Source of the DNA: Parabacteroides acidifaciens
GTDB lineage: Bacteria; Bacteroidota; Bacteroidia; Bacteroidales; Tannerellaceae
Assembly: GCF_003363715.1 (NCBI RefSeq)
Contig: NZ_QREV01000037.1
Location: 1-49,813, forward strand
Length of the DNA: 49,813 nucleotides
Direction: 5' to 3'
Below, piece by piece: positions 9,553 to 19,492 of this stretch (positions are counted from its first letter, which is position 1; the number at the start of each line of letters is the position of its first letter). Under the pieces are notes generated by a model. It was not told the origin of the DNA and ran no database searches. It saw only the letters and a list, made by a program, of their open reading frames with translations. Both the position numbers and the translations under genes were made by a program.

Positions 9553-9640
9553 ATTGCAAACCTTCTAATTCCTATGAGCAAAGATAGAGTTTTTCAATCG
9601 GATTATAACAGGCGATAGAAGAAAATAACAAAATAAGCCG

Positions 9641-9648
9641 TATCTTTA
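9641..9648 (+). promoter_or_regulatory. Candidate -7 box of dnaE
   Basis: TATCTTTA is one mismatch from the Bacteroides -7 consensus TAnnTTTG and lies 31 bases before the dnaE start. No -33 box was recognised. Confidence 0.3.
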
Positions 9649-9678
9649 TAGGCCAAATAAACAGGATCAAAAATTGAT

Positions 9679-12600
9679 ATGGAACCATTTATACACCTCC
9701 ACGTACATACCCAGTATTCACTTCTGGACGGACAAGCGTCTATTGACGCTTTGATAGACAAGGCGCAAAAAGACGGGATGCGGTCGATTGCCGTCACCGA
9801 TCACGGCGTGATGTTCGGGATAAAAGAGTTTTTCAACAAGGTATCCAAGAAAAACAGCAAACCTTTAGATGCGATCAAAGGATATGAGAAAGAGCTGAAG
9901 GAGCTGAAAGGCAAAACGGAACTTAGCGCAGAAGAGCAAACCCTCCTGGAAGAAATACCGGCAAAGATCGAAGAAGAGAGAAAAAAGATATTCAAGCCGA
10001 TCTTCGGTTGCGAGTGCTATTGCGCCCGGAACGGACGGCATAGCAAACTGGCATCGCAGAACGACCGGAGCGGCTGGCACCTGATAGTCCTGGCAAAGAA
10101 CCTGAACGGGTACAAGAACCTGATCAAGATGGTCTCTCTCTCCTGGACGGAAGGTTTCTACGGACGGCCGCGTATCGACAAGGAACTGCTGGAAAAATAT
10201 CATGAAGACCTGATCGTCTGTTCCGCCTGTATCGGTGGGGAAGTGCCGCAGCATATCCTGAACGGACGGATGGACAAAGCGGAAGAATCGGTACTCTGGT
10301 TCAAGAACCTGTTCGGGGAAGATTATTACCTGGAGATACAACGCCATGAGACACATGACCCGTCAGCAGCCCAGGACACCTACCCCCACCAGGTGACAGT
10401 CAACAAGGTTATACTCGAGCTGGCGAAAAAACACAACATAAAGGTAATCGCAACCAACGACGTCCATTTCGTCAATGCAGAAGATGCCGAAGCGCACGAC
10501 CGGCTGATCTGCCTCAGTACAGGCAAAGACCTGGACGATCCGAACCGCATGCGTTACACCAAGCAGGAATGGATGAAAACGACGGCGGAGATGAATGCGA
10601 TCTTTTCGGATGTGCCCGAAGCACTGAGCAACACGCTCGAAATAGCCGATAAAGTCGAATTCTATTCCATCGACCACGGCCCTATCATGCCGACCTTCGC
10701 CATTCCCGAAGATTTCGGGACGGAGGAAAGCTACCGCGAGAAGTTCAGCGAACAAGACCTGTTCGAGGAATTTACACGCGACGAAAACGGAAATGTGGTG
10801 CTGAGCGAAGAGGCGGCGCACGACAAGATAAAGAAGTTAGGCGGTTATGAAAAGCTGTACCGCATCAAGTTAGAAGCCGACTACCTGAAAAAAATCACCT
10901 ACGACGGGGCTAAACTCTGCTATGGGGACGAGCTGACCGACGAAGTGAAGGAACGCCTGAACTTCGAATTGCATATCATGAAGACGATGGGTTTCCCGGG
11001 CTACTTCCTGATCGTACAGGACTTTATCCGTGCCGCCCGTGAGGAGTTAGGTGTCTCGGTCGGTCCCGGCCGTGGTTCGGCTGCCGGTTCGGCTGTGGCT
11101 TATTGCTTAGGGATCACGAAAATCGACCCGATTAAATACGACTTGCTGTTCGAACGTTTCCTGAACCCGGACCGTATCTCCCTCCCCGATATCGATACCG
11201 ACTTCGATGATGACGGACGAGGCGAAGTGCTCCGGTGGGTAACGGAAAAATACGGTGCCGAGCGTGTAGCGCATATTATCACTTACGGCACGATGGCAAC
11301 CAAGTCGGCCATCAAGGACGTAGCGCGTGTGCAGAAACTGCCGCTTTCCGAATCGAACCGCTTGGCAAAGCTTGTCCCGGACAAGATTCCCGATATGAAA
11401 AAATTCAAACTGGGAGACGCCATCAACTATGTACCGGAACTGAAAGAGGCGGCTACAGGGAATGATCCTTTGGCACGCGATACGCTTAAATACGCACAAA
11501 TGTTAGAGGGCAACGTTCGCAACACCGGCGTACATGCCTGCGGCGTTATCATCGGACGTTACGACATATCAGACGTCGTACCCGTCAGTACGGCCAAAGA
11601 CAAGGATACGGGTGAAGAAATGCTGGTGACCCAGTATGAAGGTTCCGTGATCGAAGAGACCGGATTGATCAAGATGGACTTCCTCGGACTGAAAACATTG
11701 TCCATCATCAAAGAAGCAATCGAAAACATCCGCCTGACAACGGGACAGGAACTGGACATCGACCATATCAGTCTGGAAGATCCGGTGACCTATAAGCTGT
11801 ATTGCGACGGAAAGACCACCGGCACGTTCCAGTTTGAATCCGCCGGTATGCAGAAATACCTGAAGGAGCTGCAGCCGTCCAAGTTTGAAGACCTGATCGC
11901 GATGAACGCCCTCTACCGTCCGGGACCTATGGACTATATCCCCTCTTTCATCGCCCGTAAACAAGGGAAAGAGGAAATCAAGTACGATATTCCGGTCATG
12001 GAACGTTACCTGAAAGACACCTATGGCATTACCGTCTACCAGGAACAGGTCATGCTTCTGTCCCGTTTGCTGGCAAACTTCACACGTGGTGAGAGTGACG
12101 CCCTCCGTAAGGCAATGGGTAAAAAGCTGATCGAAAAGATGAACCACCTGAAATCCAAATTTATGGCAGGCGGAAAGGCAAACGGTTACGAGGAAAGCAC
12201 GTTGCAGAAGATCTGGTCCGACTGGGAAAAATTCGCTTCCTATGCGTTCAATAAGAGCCATGCGACCTGTTATTCGTGGGTGGCCTACCAAACGGCATAC
12301 CTGAAAGCCAACTATCCGTCCGAATATATGGCGGCCGTCCTGAGCCGAAGTTTGTCCAACATCGTGGATATCACGAAGTTTATGGACGAATGTAAAGCGA
12401 TGGGTATCCAGGTGCTCGGACCGGATGTGAACGAGTCGATCCTCAAGTTCAGCGTAGACAAGGACAAGAACATCCGTTTCGGGTTAGGAGCCGTGAAAGG
12501 TGTCGGCGAAGCGGCTGTCCAGAACATCATCGATGTGCGGAAGAAGGACGGACCGTTCAAGAATATCTTCGATTTCGTGGAACGCGTCAACCTGACGGCC

Positions 12601-13479
12601 TGCAACAAAAAGAACATCGAATCGCTGGCATTGGCCGGAGCTTTCGACAATTTCGGCATCCAGCGCGAGCAGTTCTTTGCAGAAACCGGAAAAGGTGAAA
12701 TATTCCTGGAGACGCTCGTACGCTACGGCAATAAGTACCAGACGGACAAAAGCACAGCCACCAACTCGCTGTTCGGTGGAGACGTACAGGTGGAGATCGC
12801 CAAACCGGAAATCCCGAAATGTGAACGCTGGAGCGACCTGGAACGTCTGAACAAGGAAAAAGAGCTGGTCGGCATCTATCTTTCCGCCCACCCGCTGGAT
12901 GAATTCCGTATTATATTAACATATGTATGCAACACCGGCATGGCGGAAATCAACGACAAGGAGAGCCTGGTCGGGAAAGAGTTGTTGTTCGGCGGCATCG
13001 TGACCGATTTCCGGGAAGGCATGACAAAGAAAGGGAATCCGTACGGTATCATCAAGATAGAGGACTTTACGGGCAGTGGCGAGATAGCCCTGTTCGGGAA
13101 AGATTTCATCGAATACGGGAAATTCGGGAAACGGGGGATGTACCTGTTGATCAAAGCTCGTGTGGAAGACCGCTACAACTCCGGCCGGTTGAGCCTGTCG
13201 ATCGGTTCCATCCAACTGTTGCAGGAGGAAAAAGACCGGATGATCGAAAAGATCAGTATCACGGTTCCGATCCACGACCTCGACGAGCCGACCATAAACG
13301 AGCTTTCGACCTTGATAAAGAACAATCCGGGGCAAAGCCTGTTATATTTTAAAGTAGTTGACGGGGAGCACAACATCACGCAGAACTTCTTCTCGCAGAA
13401 CATACGTCTCAATGTCACACGTAATCTGGTCGAGTTCCTGCAAACGAATGAAAATATAGACTTTAAAATTAATGGTTAG
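9679..13479 (+). CDS. dnaE: DNA polymerase III alpha subunit
   Basis: A 1266-residue replicative polymerase subunit that catalyses template-directed DNA synthesis in the Pol III holoenzyme. The N-terminal PHP domain begins with HLHVHTQYSLLDG (residues 6-18). The polymerase active site PDIDTDFDDDGR lies near residue 500, and a fingers-type motif ALYRPGPMDYIP near 750. A helix-hairpin-helix FGLGAVKGVGEAA sits around 932, and an OB-fold around 1100 (LLFGGIVTDFREG ... IALFGKDF). Length and order are those of a Bacteroidota DnaE. The PHP domain here keeps the metal-binding style of HxH, so proofreading activity is possible but not shown. trxA follows 74 bases later with its own promoter. Confidence 0.97.
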   Translation: MEPFIHLHVHTQYSLLDGQASIDALIDKAQKDGMRSIAVTDHGVMFGIKEFFNKVSKKNSKPLDAIKGYEKELKELKGKTELSAEEQTLLEEIPAKIEEERKKIFKPIFGCECYCARNGRHSKLASQNDRSGWHLIVLAKNLNGYKNLIKMVSLSWTEGFYGRPRIDKELLEKYHEDLIVCSACIGGEVPQHILNGRMDKAEESVLWFKNLFGEDYYLEIQRHETHDPSAAQDTYPHQVTVNKVILELAKKHNIKVIATNDVHFVNAEDAEAHDRLICLSTGKDLDDPNRMRYTKQEWMKTTAEMNAIFSDVPEALSNTLEIADKVEFYSIDHGPIMPTFAIPEDFGTEESYREKFSEQDLFEEFTRDENGNVVLSEEAAHDKIKKLGGYEKLYRIKLEADYLKKITYDGAKLCYGDELTDEVKERLNFELHIMKTMGFPGYFLIVQDFIRAAREELGVSVGPGRGSAAGSAVAYCLGITKIDPIKYDLLFERFLNPDRISLPDIDTDFDDDGRGEVLRWVTEKYGAERVAHIITYGTMATKSAIKDVARVQKLPLSESNRLAKLVPDKIPDMKKFKLGDAINYVPELKEAATGNDPLARDTLKYAQMLEGNVRNTGVHACGVIIGRYDISDVVPVSTAKDKDTGEEMLVTQYEGSVIEETGLIKMDFLGLKTLSIIKEAIENIRLTTGQELDIDHISLEDPVTYKLYCDGKTTGTFQFESAGMQKYLKELQPSKFEDLIAMNALYRPGPMDYIPSFIARKQGKEEIKYDIPVMERYLKDTYGITVYQEQVMLLSRLLANFTRGESDALRKAMGKKLIEKMNHLKSKFMAGGKANGYEESTLQKIWSDWEKFASYAFNKSHATCYSWVAYQTAYLKANYPSEYMAAVLSRSLSNIVDITKFMDECKAMGIQVLGPDVNESILKFSVDKDKNIRFGLGAVKGVGEAAVQNIIDVRKKDGPFKNIFDFVERVNLTACNKKNIESLALAGAFDNFGIQREQFFAETGKGEIFLETLVRYGNKYQTDKSTATNSLFGGDVQVEIAKPEIPKCERWSDLERLNKEKELVGIYLSAHPLDEFRIILTYVCNTGMAEINDKESLVGKELLFGGIVTDFREGMTKKGNPYGIIKIEDFTGSGEIALFGKDFIEYGKFGKRGMYLLIKARVEDRYNSGRLSLSIGSIQLLQEEKDRMIEKISITVPIHDLDEPTINELSTLIKNNPGQSLLYFKVVDGEHNITQNFFSQNIRLNVTRNLVEFLQTNENIDFKING

Positions 13480-13481
13480 TA

Positions 13482-13513
13482 TTTGTTGGATGCAGAAAGA
13501 ATTTGTACTTTTG
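13482..13513 (+). promoter_or_regulatory. Bacteroides-type promoter of trxA
   Basis: A -33 TTTG at 13482-13485 and a -7 TACTTTTG at 13506-13513 are separated by 20 bases, matching the TTTG-N19-21-TAnnTTTG housekeeping consensus. The -7 box ends 40 bases before the trxA start. This is the best two-box match noticed in the window, so trxA is probably transcribed independently of dnaE. Confidence 0.7.
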
Positions 13514-13553
13514 GCGACTCTAAACAGAAACAAATTAAATACATATAAAGATT

Positions 13554-13868
13554 ATGGCACTACAAGTTACAGATGCAAATTTTGAAGAGTTGGTAAACTC
13601 TGGTAAGCCTATGGTCCTTGACTTTTGGGCAGAATGGTGCGGTCCTTGCCGCATGGTCGCTCCGATCATCGACGAGTTGGCAACCGAATATGAAGGCCGT
13701 GTGACAATCGGCAAAATGGATGTAGACAACAACAACGATGTGGTTGCACAGTTTGGTATCCGCAACATCCCGACCGTTCTTTTCTTCAAAGACGGACAGG
13801 TAGTGGACAAACAGGTCGGAGCTGCTCCCAAACCTACATTCGTCTCTAAAATCGACGCACTTTTATAA
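13554..13868 (+). CDS. trxA: Thioredoxin
   Basis: A 104-residue cytoplasmic thioredoxin that reduces protein disulfides using electrons from thioredoxin reductase. The catalytic WCGPC motif has Cys29 and Cys32, preceded by VLDFWAE, and the cis-proline loop is NIPTVLFF near residue 75. No signal peptide. Length is standard. It is preceded by a strong two-box promoter and overlaps the convergent mnmD gene by 6 bases at the 3' end, so the two transcripts must overlap. Confidence 0.96.
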   Translation: MALQVTDANFEELVNSGKPMVLDFWAEWCGPCRMVAPIIDELATEYEGRVTIGKMDVDNNNDVVAQFGIRNIPTVLFFKDGQVVDKQVGAAPKPTFVSKIDALL

Positions 13869-14522
13869 TTTCATAGCGCGGAGCATTTCGCGTTTTCCGG
13901 GAGGGCCGGGTATTCTTTCGACAGAATATCCGGCTTTCTGCATCATACGGCGTACGGCACCTTTGGCACAGTAAGTGGTCAAAATTCCTCCTTCCGCCAT
14001 ATGTCCATACAATTTGTCGAATATTTCCTGGTTCCACATTTCCGGCTGCTTATCCGGGGCAAAAGCATCGAAATAGACAAGGCCGATCCCTTCGGGCAGG
14101 TCGCAGGTATTGCTGTCCCCCTGTATCTTATGTAAAGTGAAACGTTCGGTAATGGCAACCTCCCGGTTCCAGGCAGCGGCATGCAAAGCACGGAACAGTT
14201 CTTTCTTTTCGGGACAGACGACCTCCCCATAGTTCAAAGCCTGTACAAGCCCGGGTTCAAGGGGGTATAACTCGATGGAATAATAATTGACGACACGCCC
14301 GTTCTTTTCCGCATCCAGCAAGGTAAGGAAAGCATTCAAACCAGTACCGAAACCGATCTCAAAAACGACAAGCTCTTTTCCCGTATGATGGTGCAACCCG
14401 GCCTCAATAAACACATGGCGCGATTCCTGCACCGCCCCGTTTACCGAATGATAGTGTTCATCCATTTCCGGAATAAATAATGTATGGCTGCCGTCGGCCG
14501 TCTGCTGCAATTCCCGCTTCAT
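13863..14522 (-). CDS. mnmD: tRNA U34 (aminomethyl) methyltransferase, MnmC methylase domain type
   Basis: A 219-residue stand-alone homologue of the MnmC methyltransferase domain. It is expected to methylate the 5-aminomethyl group of (thio)uridine at the tRNA wobble position using S-adenosylmethionine. The N-terminal motif DGSHTLFIPEMDEHYHS is typical, the SAM-binding loop FEIGFGTGLNAF lies at about 52-63, and the catalytic-side motif YFDAFAPDKQPEMW near 149-162. The FAD oxidase half of proteobacterial MnmC is absent, as usual in this phylum. A minus-strand TATCTTTG box lies at 14567-14560. Confidence 0.88.
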   Translation of the reverse strand: MKRELQQTADGSHTLFIPEMDEHYHSVNGAVQESRHVFIEAGLHHHTGKELVVFEIGFGTGLNAFLTLLDAEKNGRVVNYYSIELYPLEPGLVQALNYGEVVCPEKKELFRALHAAAWNREVAITERFTLHKIQGDSNTCDLPEGIGLVYFDAFAPDKQPEMWNQEIFDKLYGHMAEGGILTTYCAKGAVRRMMQKAGYSVERIPGPPGKREMLRAMKL

Positions 14523-14585
14523 TTGATTTTCGTCTTATTTCGTCATTATTTTGATCTTGCAAAGATATAAAAATATAGAATTGAT

Positions 14586-14593
14586 TACTTTTG
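14586..14593 (+). promoter_or_regulatory. Candidate -7 box of the TonB-dependent receptor gene
   Basis: TACTTTTG fits the Bacteroides -7 consensus and lies 42 bases before the receptor start. It sits about 20 bases from the divergent mnmD -7 box. No -33 box was recognised. Confidence 0.4.
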
Positions 14594-14634
14594 TAACCTA
14601 TTATTACAAATTCCCGTAAGACTGGCTACAACTT

Positions 14635-17022
14635 ATGAATTTAAGACTCTTTCTTCTCTTACTATTCCTGACCTGTATTCAGATCATACAGGCTCAAAAG
14701 AATTATTCCATAAAAGGGATCGTGAAAGAGGCGGCAAGTGGCGAGCCAATACCTTATGCTACTGTCGTTATCTGGAATACGACACAAGGAACGGCAACAG
14801 ATTCCACCGGAAATTTTGAAATAACAGGAATTGCCCCGGGCAGTTACCGGCTACAGGCTTCATTTATCGGATACAAGCCGACGGTAACGGCAGAATTCCG
14901 CGTGGCCAATAAAGATATCTTCTTCCCGGTCGAACTCGAAACGGCCAGTGAGAGCCTGCAGGAAGTAAGCATCGTCGCCTCCCCGTTCCGGAAAACGGCA
15001 GAAAGCCCGTTGGGACTGCGCGTTATCGGTTTTAAAGAGATAGAGAAAAGTGCCGGAGGAAACCGGGATATCTCGCGTGTCGTACAATCCTTTCCCGGAG
15101 TAGCCTCTACGGCAGCTTTCCGGAACGACCTGATGGTAAGGGGCGGCGGACCGTCTGAGAACCGTTTCTTTCTGGATGGAGTAGAAATCCCCAATATCAA
15201 TCACTTCTCTACACAGGGGGCATCCGGCGGACCGGTCGGAATCATCAATCCGGACTTCATACGTGAAGTCAATTTCTATTCTGCGGCATTTCCTGCAGCC
15301 AGGGGGAATGCGCTCAGTTCCGTGCTCGACTTCAAGCTGCAGGACGGAAACAAAGAAAAATTCTCCCTGCGGGGAGTAGTCGGCGCCTCAGATGTCGGTC
15401 TATCGGCAAACGGTCCGATAGGCGACAAGACGACATACCAGGTTTCCATACGCCGTTCGTACCTGCAATTCCTGTTCGACATGATCGGATTACCCTTTCT
15501 TCCGACTTTTACGGATGCCCAGTTCAAAATCAAACATGCTTTTAATAAGAAAAACGAACTGACCGTTATCGGATTGGGAGCCATTGACGACATGAAGCTG
15601 AACACCGGGAAGGACGATCTTAGCGAGAAAAACCAATACATACTGGCCTACCTGCCGGTCGTAAAACAAAAGACTTACACATTGGGTGCCGTTTACAAAC
15701 ATTTTTCAGGGCGTAATATACACTCCCTGATCGTAAGCCGTAGCCAGATGAACAATAAAAACATCAAATATCAGGATAATGATGAAAGCACACCTGAAAA
15801 CTTAATGTTGGATTACCGCTCGGATGAAATAGAGAATAAGTTCCGCAGCGAAAATATCTTCCGTTTGCCCTATATCCAGTTGCAAGCAGGAGGAAACATC
15901 GATTATTCGGAATATACAAACACAACTTTTCAGAAACTATATACCACCATCCCCCGGGAACTCCATTATCAGACAGACCTGGGCATCTGGAAATGGGGAC
16001 TGTATGCTACAGCTATATACGAAAGCAATAACGAACGCTTTACGGCATCTTTGGGGGTGCGGGCGGATGCCAACGGATATTCTTCGGAAATGAACAACCT
16101 GCTGGATCAGCTCTCTCCGCGCCTATCGCTCTCTTACCGCCTGTTCGGAGACATTTATCTGAATGCAAACGCAGGAAGATATTACGAATTGCCCCCTTAT
16201 ACGGTCCTTGGATTCAAAGACAACCAGGGTAATTATGTAAACAAGGATAACCGGTTGAGCTATATCCGGAGCGATCAGGCCGGAATCGGATTGGAATATC
16301 GTCCTTCCTCCTATCTGAAATTTACGGCGGAAGGATTCTACAAGAAATATGATCACTACCCGATGTCACTGACCGACAGTATTCCGCTTGCCTCAAAAGG
16401 GACCGATTACGGCGTACTGGGAAATGAAGCCGTCAATTCTACTGCAACCGGAAGAGCTTACGGGATGGAACTGATGGGACGTTGGTATAATTATAAGGGA
16501 TTGACATTTATTGCCTCCTATACTTATGTCCGAAGCGAATTTAAGGATGGACGGGGCAGTGACCAATACATTCCATCCGCCTGGGACAACCGCCATCTTT
16601 TTACTTTCAGCGGGACCTATGCCTTACCCAGGAATTGGGATATAGGAACGAAACTACGGATAGTGGGAGGCGCGCCCTATACACCTTATGATGTCGAGAA
16701 GAGCAGTTTTGTCGATGCTTGGGATGCCAGTGGCAACCTTTATTATGATTACAGCCGGTTCAACAGTGAACGCCTGAAGCCTTTTACCCAACTGGATATC
16801 CGGATAGACAAAACATTCTATCTGAAAAAGTTTATGATAGGGGCTTATATCGACTTGCAGAACGTGCTAAATTCAAAATACAAAGAGCAGGATGTATATA
16901 TTAAAACTGGCAAAATATTAAATCCGGATGCCCCTCGGGAACAACAACGTTATGAACTAAAACCGGTTGAACGCCGCACCGGGACGCTCCTGCCCAGTAT
17001 CGGCCTTATGATAGAACTTTAA
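14635..17022 (+). CDS. TonB-dependent receptor with N-terminal carboxypeptidase-regulatory-like domain
   Basis: A 795-residue outer-membrane receptor. Residues 1-20 are a signal peptide (ends IIQAQ). A carboxypeptidase-D-regulatory-like beta-sandwich spans about 25-110 (SIKGIVKEAASGEPIPYATV; GNFEITGIAPGSYRL). The plug follows at about 125-230 (DISRVVQSFPGV; MVRGGGPSENRFFLDGVEIP). The rest is a 22-strand-type barrel with an aromatic-poor final strand LLPSIGLMIEL. No SusD partner lies next to it, so it is not a glycan-type SusCD pair. The substrate could be a metal complex, vitamin or peptide; the sequence does not tell. The next gene is a co-directional sensor kinase about 100 bases downstream with its own -7 box. 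Confidence 0.88.
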   Translation: MNLRLFLLLLFLTCIQIIQAQKNYSIKGIVKEAASGEPIPYATVVIWNTTQGTATDSTGNFEITGIAPGSYRLQASFIGYKPTVTAEFRVANKDIFFPVELETASESLQEVSIVASPFRKTAESPLGLRVIGFKEIEKSAGGNRDISRVVQSFPGVASTAAFRNDLMVRGGGPSENRFFLDGVEIPNINHFSTQGASGGPVGIINPDFIREVNFYSAAFPAARGNALSSVLDFKLQDGNKEKFSLRGVVGASDVGLSANGPIGDKTTYQVSIRRSYLQFLFDMIGLPFLPTFTDAQFKIKHAFNKKNELTVIGLGAIDDMKLNTGKDDLSEKNQYILAYLPVVKQKTYTLGAVYKHFSGRNIHSLIVSRSQMNNKNIKYQDNDESTPENLMLDYRSDEIENKFRSENIFRLPYIQLQAGGNIDYSEYTNTTFQKLYTTIPRELHYQTDLGIWKWGLYATAIYESNNERFTASLGVRADANGYSSEMNNLLDQLSPRLSLSYRLFGDIYLNANAGRYYELPPYTVLGFKDNQGNYVNKDNRLSYIRSDQAGIGLEYRPSSYLKFTAEGFYKKYDHYPMSLTDSIPLASKGTDYGVLGNEAVNSTATGRAYGMELMGRWYNYKGLTFIASYTYVRSEFKDGRGSDQYIPSAWDNRHLFTFSGTYALPRNWDIGTKLRIVGGAPYTPYDVEKSSFVDAWDASGNLYYDYSRFNSERLKPFTQLDIRIDKTFYLKKFMIGAYIDLQNVLNSKYKEQDVYIKTGKILNPDAPREQQRYELKPVERRTGTLLPSIGLMIEL

Positions 17023-17060
17023 AATGTTCTGATTTATGCTTAGTTATATCAAATAATTTT

Positions 17061-17068
17061 TATTTTTG
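17061..17068 (+). promoter_or_regulatory. Candidate -7 box of the hybrid kinase gene
   Basis: TATTTTTG fits the TAnnTTTG consensus and lies 53 bases before the kinase start, in an AT-rich gap. A -33 match is not clear. Confidence 0.4.
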
Positions 17069-17120
17069 CATACGAATTCCCAAAAGATTAATTTAGGAGT
17101 TTCAGAACAATCTTTATTTC

Positions 17121-19472
17121 ATGAATAAATCATCGGATTACTACATAAAACAAACGTGGCGATTCTTTTTCATGGTCATTAGTTTACTCTTCACATGCCA
17201 AGTTCATGCTGATGATAGTAATCCTATTTTAATTATCAGCTCCTACAATCCGGATACCCGCAATACGACACAAAATATTTCCGAGTTCATGGAAGAATAC
17301 AAACAGCTTGGCGGGACCTCGCCTGTTGTAATCGAAAACATGAACTGCAAGAGCCTCCCCGAAGCTCCCCTCTGGAAAGCAAGGATGGAGAACCTGCTGA
17401 AGAAATACCAGGGGGAAAACAAGCCTAAGCTGATCGTAATCCTCGGACAGGAAGGGTGGGCCTCCTATCTTTCGTTAGACGACAGCAGCATACGGAATAT
17501 CCCGATCTTATGCGGCATGGTCAGCCGGAACGCGGTACTATTGCCTGACAGCAGCATCAACCTGTCCGAATGGGACCCCGAAAGTGTAGATATAGATGAG
17601 CTTAAAAGCAAAGAGCAGAACTTAGGCGGATTCGTCTACAATTATGATATTAAAGCAAACGTTGAGCTGGTCCGCAAGTTGTATCCGAGCACGAAACATA
17701 TTGCCTTGGTTACCGACAACAGTTACGGAGGCATTTCCCTTCAAGCCTTAGTCAAAAAAGAAATCAGCCGGATAGACGGTATAGACTTCATCCCGCTGGA
17801 CGGACGGAAAAACGACATTTATAATATCATCGAGGAAATCAAACGCCTACCTTCGGAAAGCGCCATTCTTTTGGGTACCTGGCGTGTGGATGTAAATGAC
17901 GGGTATTATGTCGGAAACGCCACCTACACCATGATGCTCGCCAATCCGAAAGTCCCGGCATTTTCGTTGACATCCATCGGATTAAGCCATTGGGCAATCG
18001 GTGGCTATATACCTAAATACCGTTCGATCGGAAAAGACCTGGCCCATCAGGCCGTACATGTTTTAGCGAATCGATCGGCCAAGTTCAATCCGGAAACGAT
18101 TCCCAACGTATATACGTTTGATGCTAAAAAATTAAAGGAACGGGGGATCGCGACAAAAAGTCTGCCACCCCATTCCGTATTGATCAATACGGAAGTAGGA
18201 TTGTTCGTGCAATATAAATTTGAAATCCTGTTAATCATTTCCGTCGTCTTGTTGTTGTTCCTGATCATGGTGCTCTACTACTATTTGCGCACCAGCAAAC
18301 TGAAAAACAGATTGCTGATCCTGATCGAGAAACAGAAAGAAGATGAAATCGAGCTCCGGAAAGCAAAAGACAAGGCGGAAGAATCCGACCGCCTGAAATC
18401 AGCATTCCTCGCCAACATGAGCCACGAAATCCGTACGCCGCTGAATGCCATCGTCGGTTTCTCCAATCTGTTGACAATCGCAGAGAACGAAGAAGAGCGG
18501 GACGAATATATCAATATCATCAGCAGTAACAACGAGCTGCTCCTCCAATTGATCAATGACATTCTGGATGTGGCCAAGATTGAAGCCGGGACATTGGAAT
18601 TTATCGATTCGGAGGTGGATATTAACGCGTTATTATCCGACATCGAACAATCCTCCCGCCTGAAAGCATCCGAGGGCGTACAGGTTTCCTTTGTCGAGAA
18701 AATGCCTCACTGTGTAATCATGACGGACAAGAACCGCTTAGCACAGGTTGTTACAAACTTCATCAACAACGCCATTAAGTTTACCGAAGAGGGCAGTATC
18801 CGGTTCGGTTACCGTCGCCAAGACAACAAACTGCGATTCTATGTTACCGATACCGGATGCGGCATCGAGTCTGAAAAAATAGATATGGTTTTCAACCGTT
18901 TCGTCAAACTGAACAGTTTTGCACAGGGAACAGGCTTGGGGCTTGCAATCTGCCAGATGATTATAAAGAAATTAGGCGGCGAGATCGGTGTGGAATCCGA
19001 ATTCGGAAAAGGTTCGACCTTCTGGTTCACGCTGCCCGATTCGATCATTCTCAACGTAAAAAAACAGCCTAAAAAAGAAGTGGAGGAAAAGACAGAGGAA
19101 CCTGCAAGCGAAACTCCTACAAAAGCGACGTTATTGATTGCCGAAGACAACGAAAGTAACTATATTCTGATTCAGGCAGTCCTGAAAGACTACAATTTAC
19201 TGCACGCCCATGACGGATGTGAAGCGGTCCGGTTATATCGTGAACACCAGCCGGATATGATCCTGATGGATCTTAAAATGCCGAATATGGACGGGTATGA
19301 AGCGACTGCCGAGATAAGAAAAGAAGACCCGCATGTCCCGATCATAGCAGTTACCGCTTTCGCCTTCGCCGAAGACGAACAACGGGTAAAGCAAAGCGGC
19401 TTCAACGGATATGCAGCAAAACCGATCAAACCGGCAGAGCTGAAAAACCTCATCAACCAATATCTCTCGTAA
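17121..19472 (+). CDS. Hybrid sensor histidine kinase/response regulator with periplasmic substrate-binding-like sensor
   Basis: A 783-residue inner-membrane sensor. An N-terminal membrane/signal segment (about 12-30) is followed by a periplasmic region to about 345 that resembles ABC-type substrate-binding folds ([37 protein letters not shown]). A membrane helix spans about 355-378. The HisKA box has His435 ([12 protein letters not shown]), the ATPase has the N-box [12 protein letters not shown] and G-boxes DTGCGIESE and [12 protein letters not shown]. The C-terminal receiver has phospho-acceptor Asp717 ([13 protein letters not shown]). There is no DNA-binding domain, unlike the AraC-type hybrid systems common in this phylum, so output must pass to another protein. 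Its stop is 20 bases from the convergent NtrC-type kinase gene. Confidence 0.88.
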   Translation: MNKSSDYYIKQTWRFFFMVISLLFTCQVHADDSNPILIISSYNPDTRNTTQNISEFMEEYKQLGGTSPVVIENMNCKSLPEAPLWKARMENLLKKYQGENKPKLIVILGQEGWASYLSLDDSSIRNIPILCGMVSRNAVLLPDSSINLSEWDPESVDIDELKSKEQNLGGFVYNYDIKANVELVRKLYPSTKHIALVTDNSYGGISLQALVKKEISRIDGIDFIPLDGRKNDIYNIIEEIKRLPSESAILLGTWRVDVNDGYYVGNATYTMMLANPKVPAFSLTSIGLSHWAIGGYIPKYRSIGKDLAHQAVHVLANRSAKFNPETIPNVYTFDAKKLKERGIATKSLPPHSVLINTEVGLFVQYKFEILLIISVVLLLFLIMVLYYYLRTSKLKNRLLILIEKQKEDEIELRKAKDKAEESDRLKSAFLANMSHEIRTPLNAIVGFSNLLTIAENEEERDEYINIISSNNELLLQLINDILDVAKIEAGTLEFIDSEVDINALLSDIEQSSRLKASEGVQVSFVEKMPHCVIMTDKNRLAQVVTNFINNAIKFTEEGSIRFGYRRQDNKLRFYVTDTGCGIESEKIDMVFNRFVKLNSFAQGTGLGLAICQMIIKKLGGEIGVESEFGKGSTFWFTLPDSIILNVKKQPKKEVEEKTEEPASETPTKATLLIAEDNESNYILIQAVLKDYNLLHAHDGCEAVRLYREHQPDMILMDLKMPNMDGYEATAEIRKEDPHVPIIAVTAFAFAEDEQRVKQSGFNGYAAKPIKPAELKNLINQYLS

Positions 19473-19492
19473 AGGCTATCCGTAAACCGTTC

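Noticed and set aside
12927-13352. Long alternative-frame readings inside dnaE and other GC-richer genes on both strands
   Set aside because: They lie wholly within well-supported genes and show no domain features; they are overlaps by chance.
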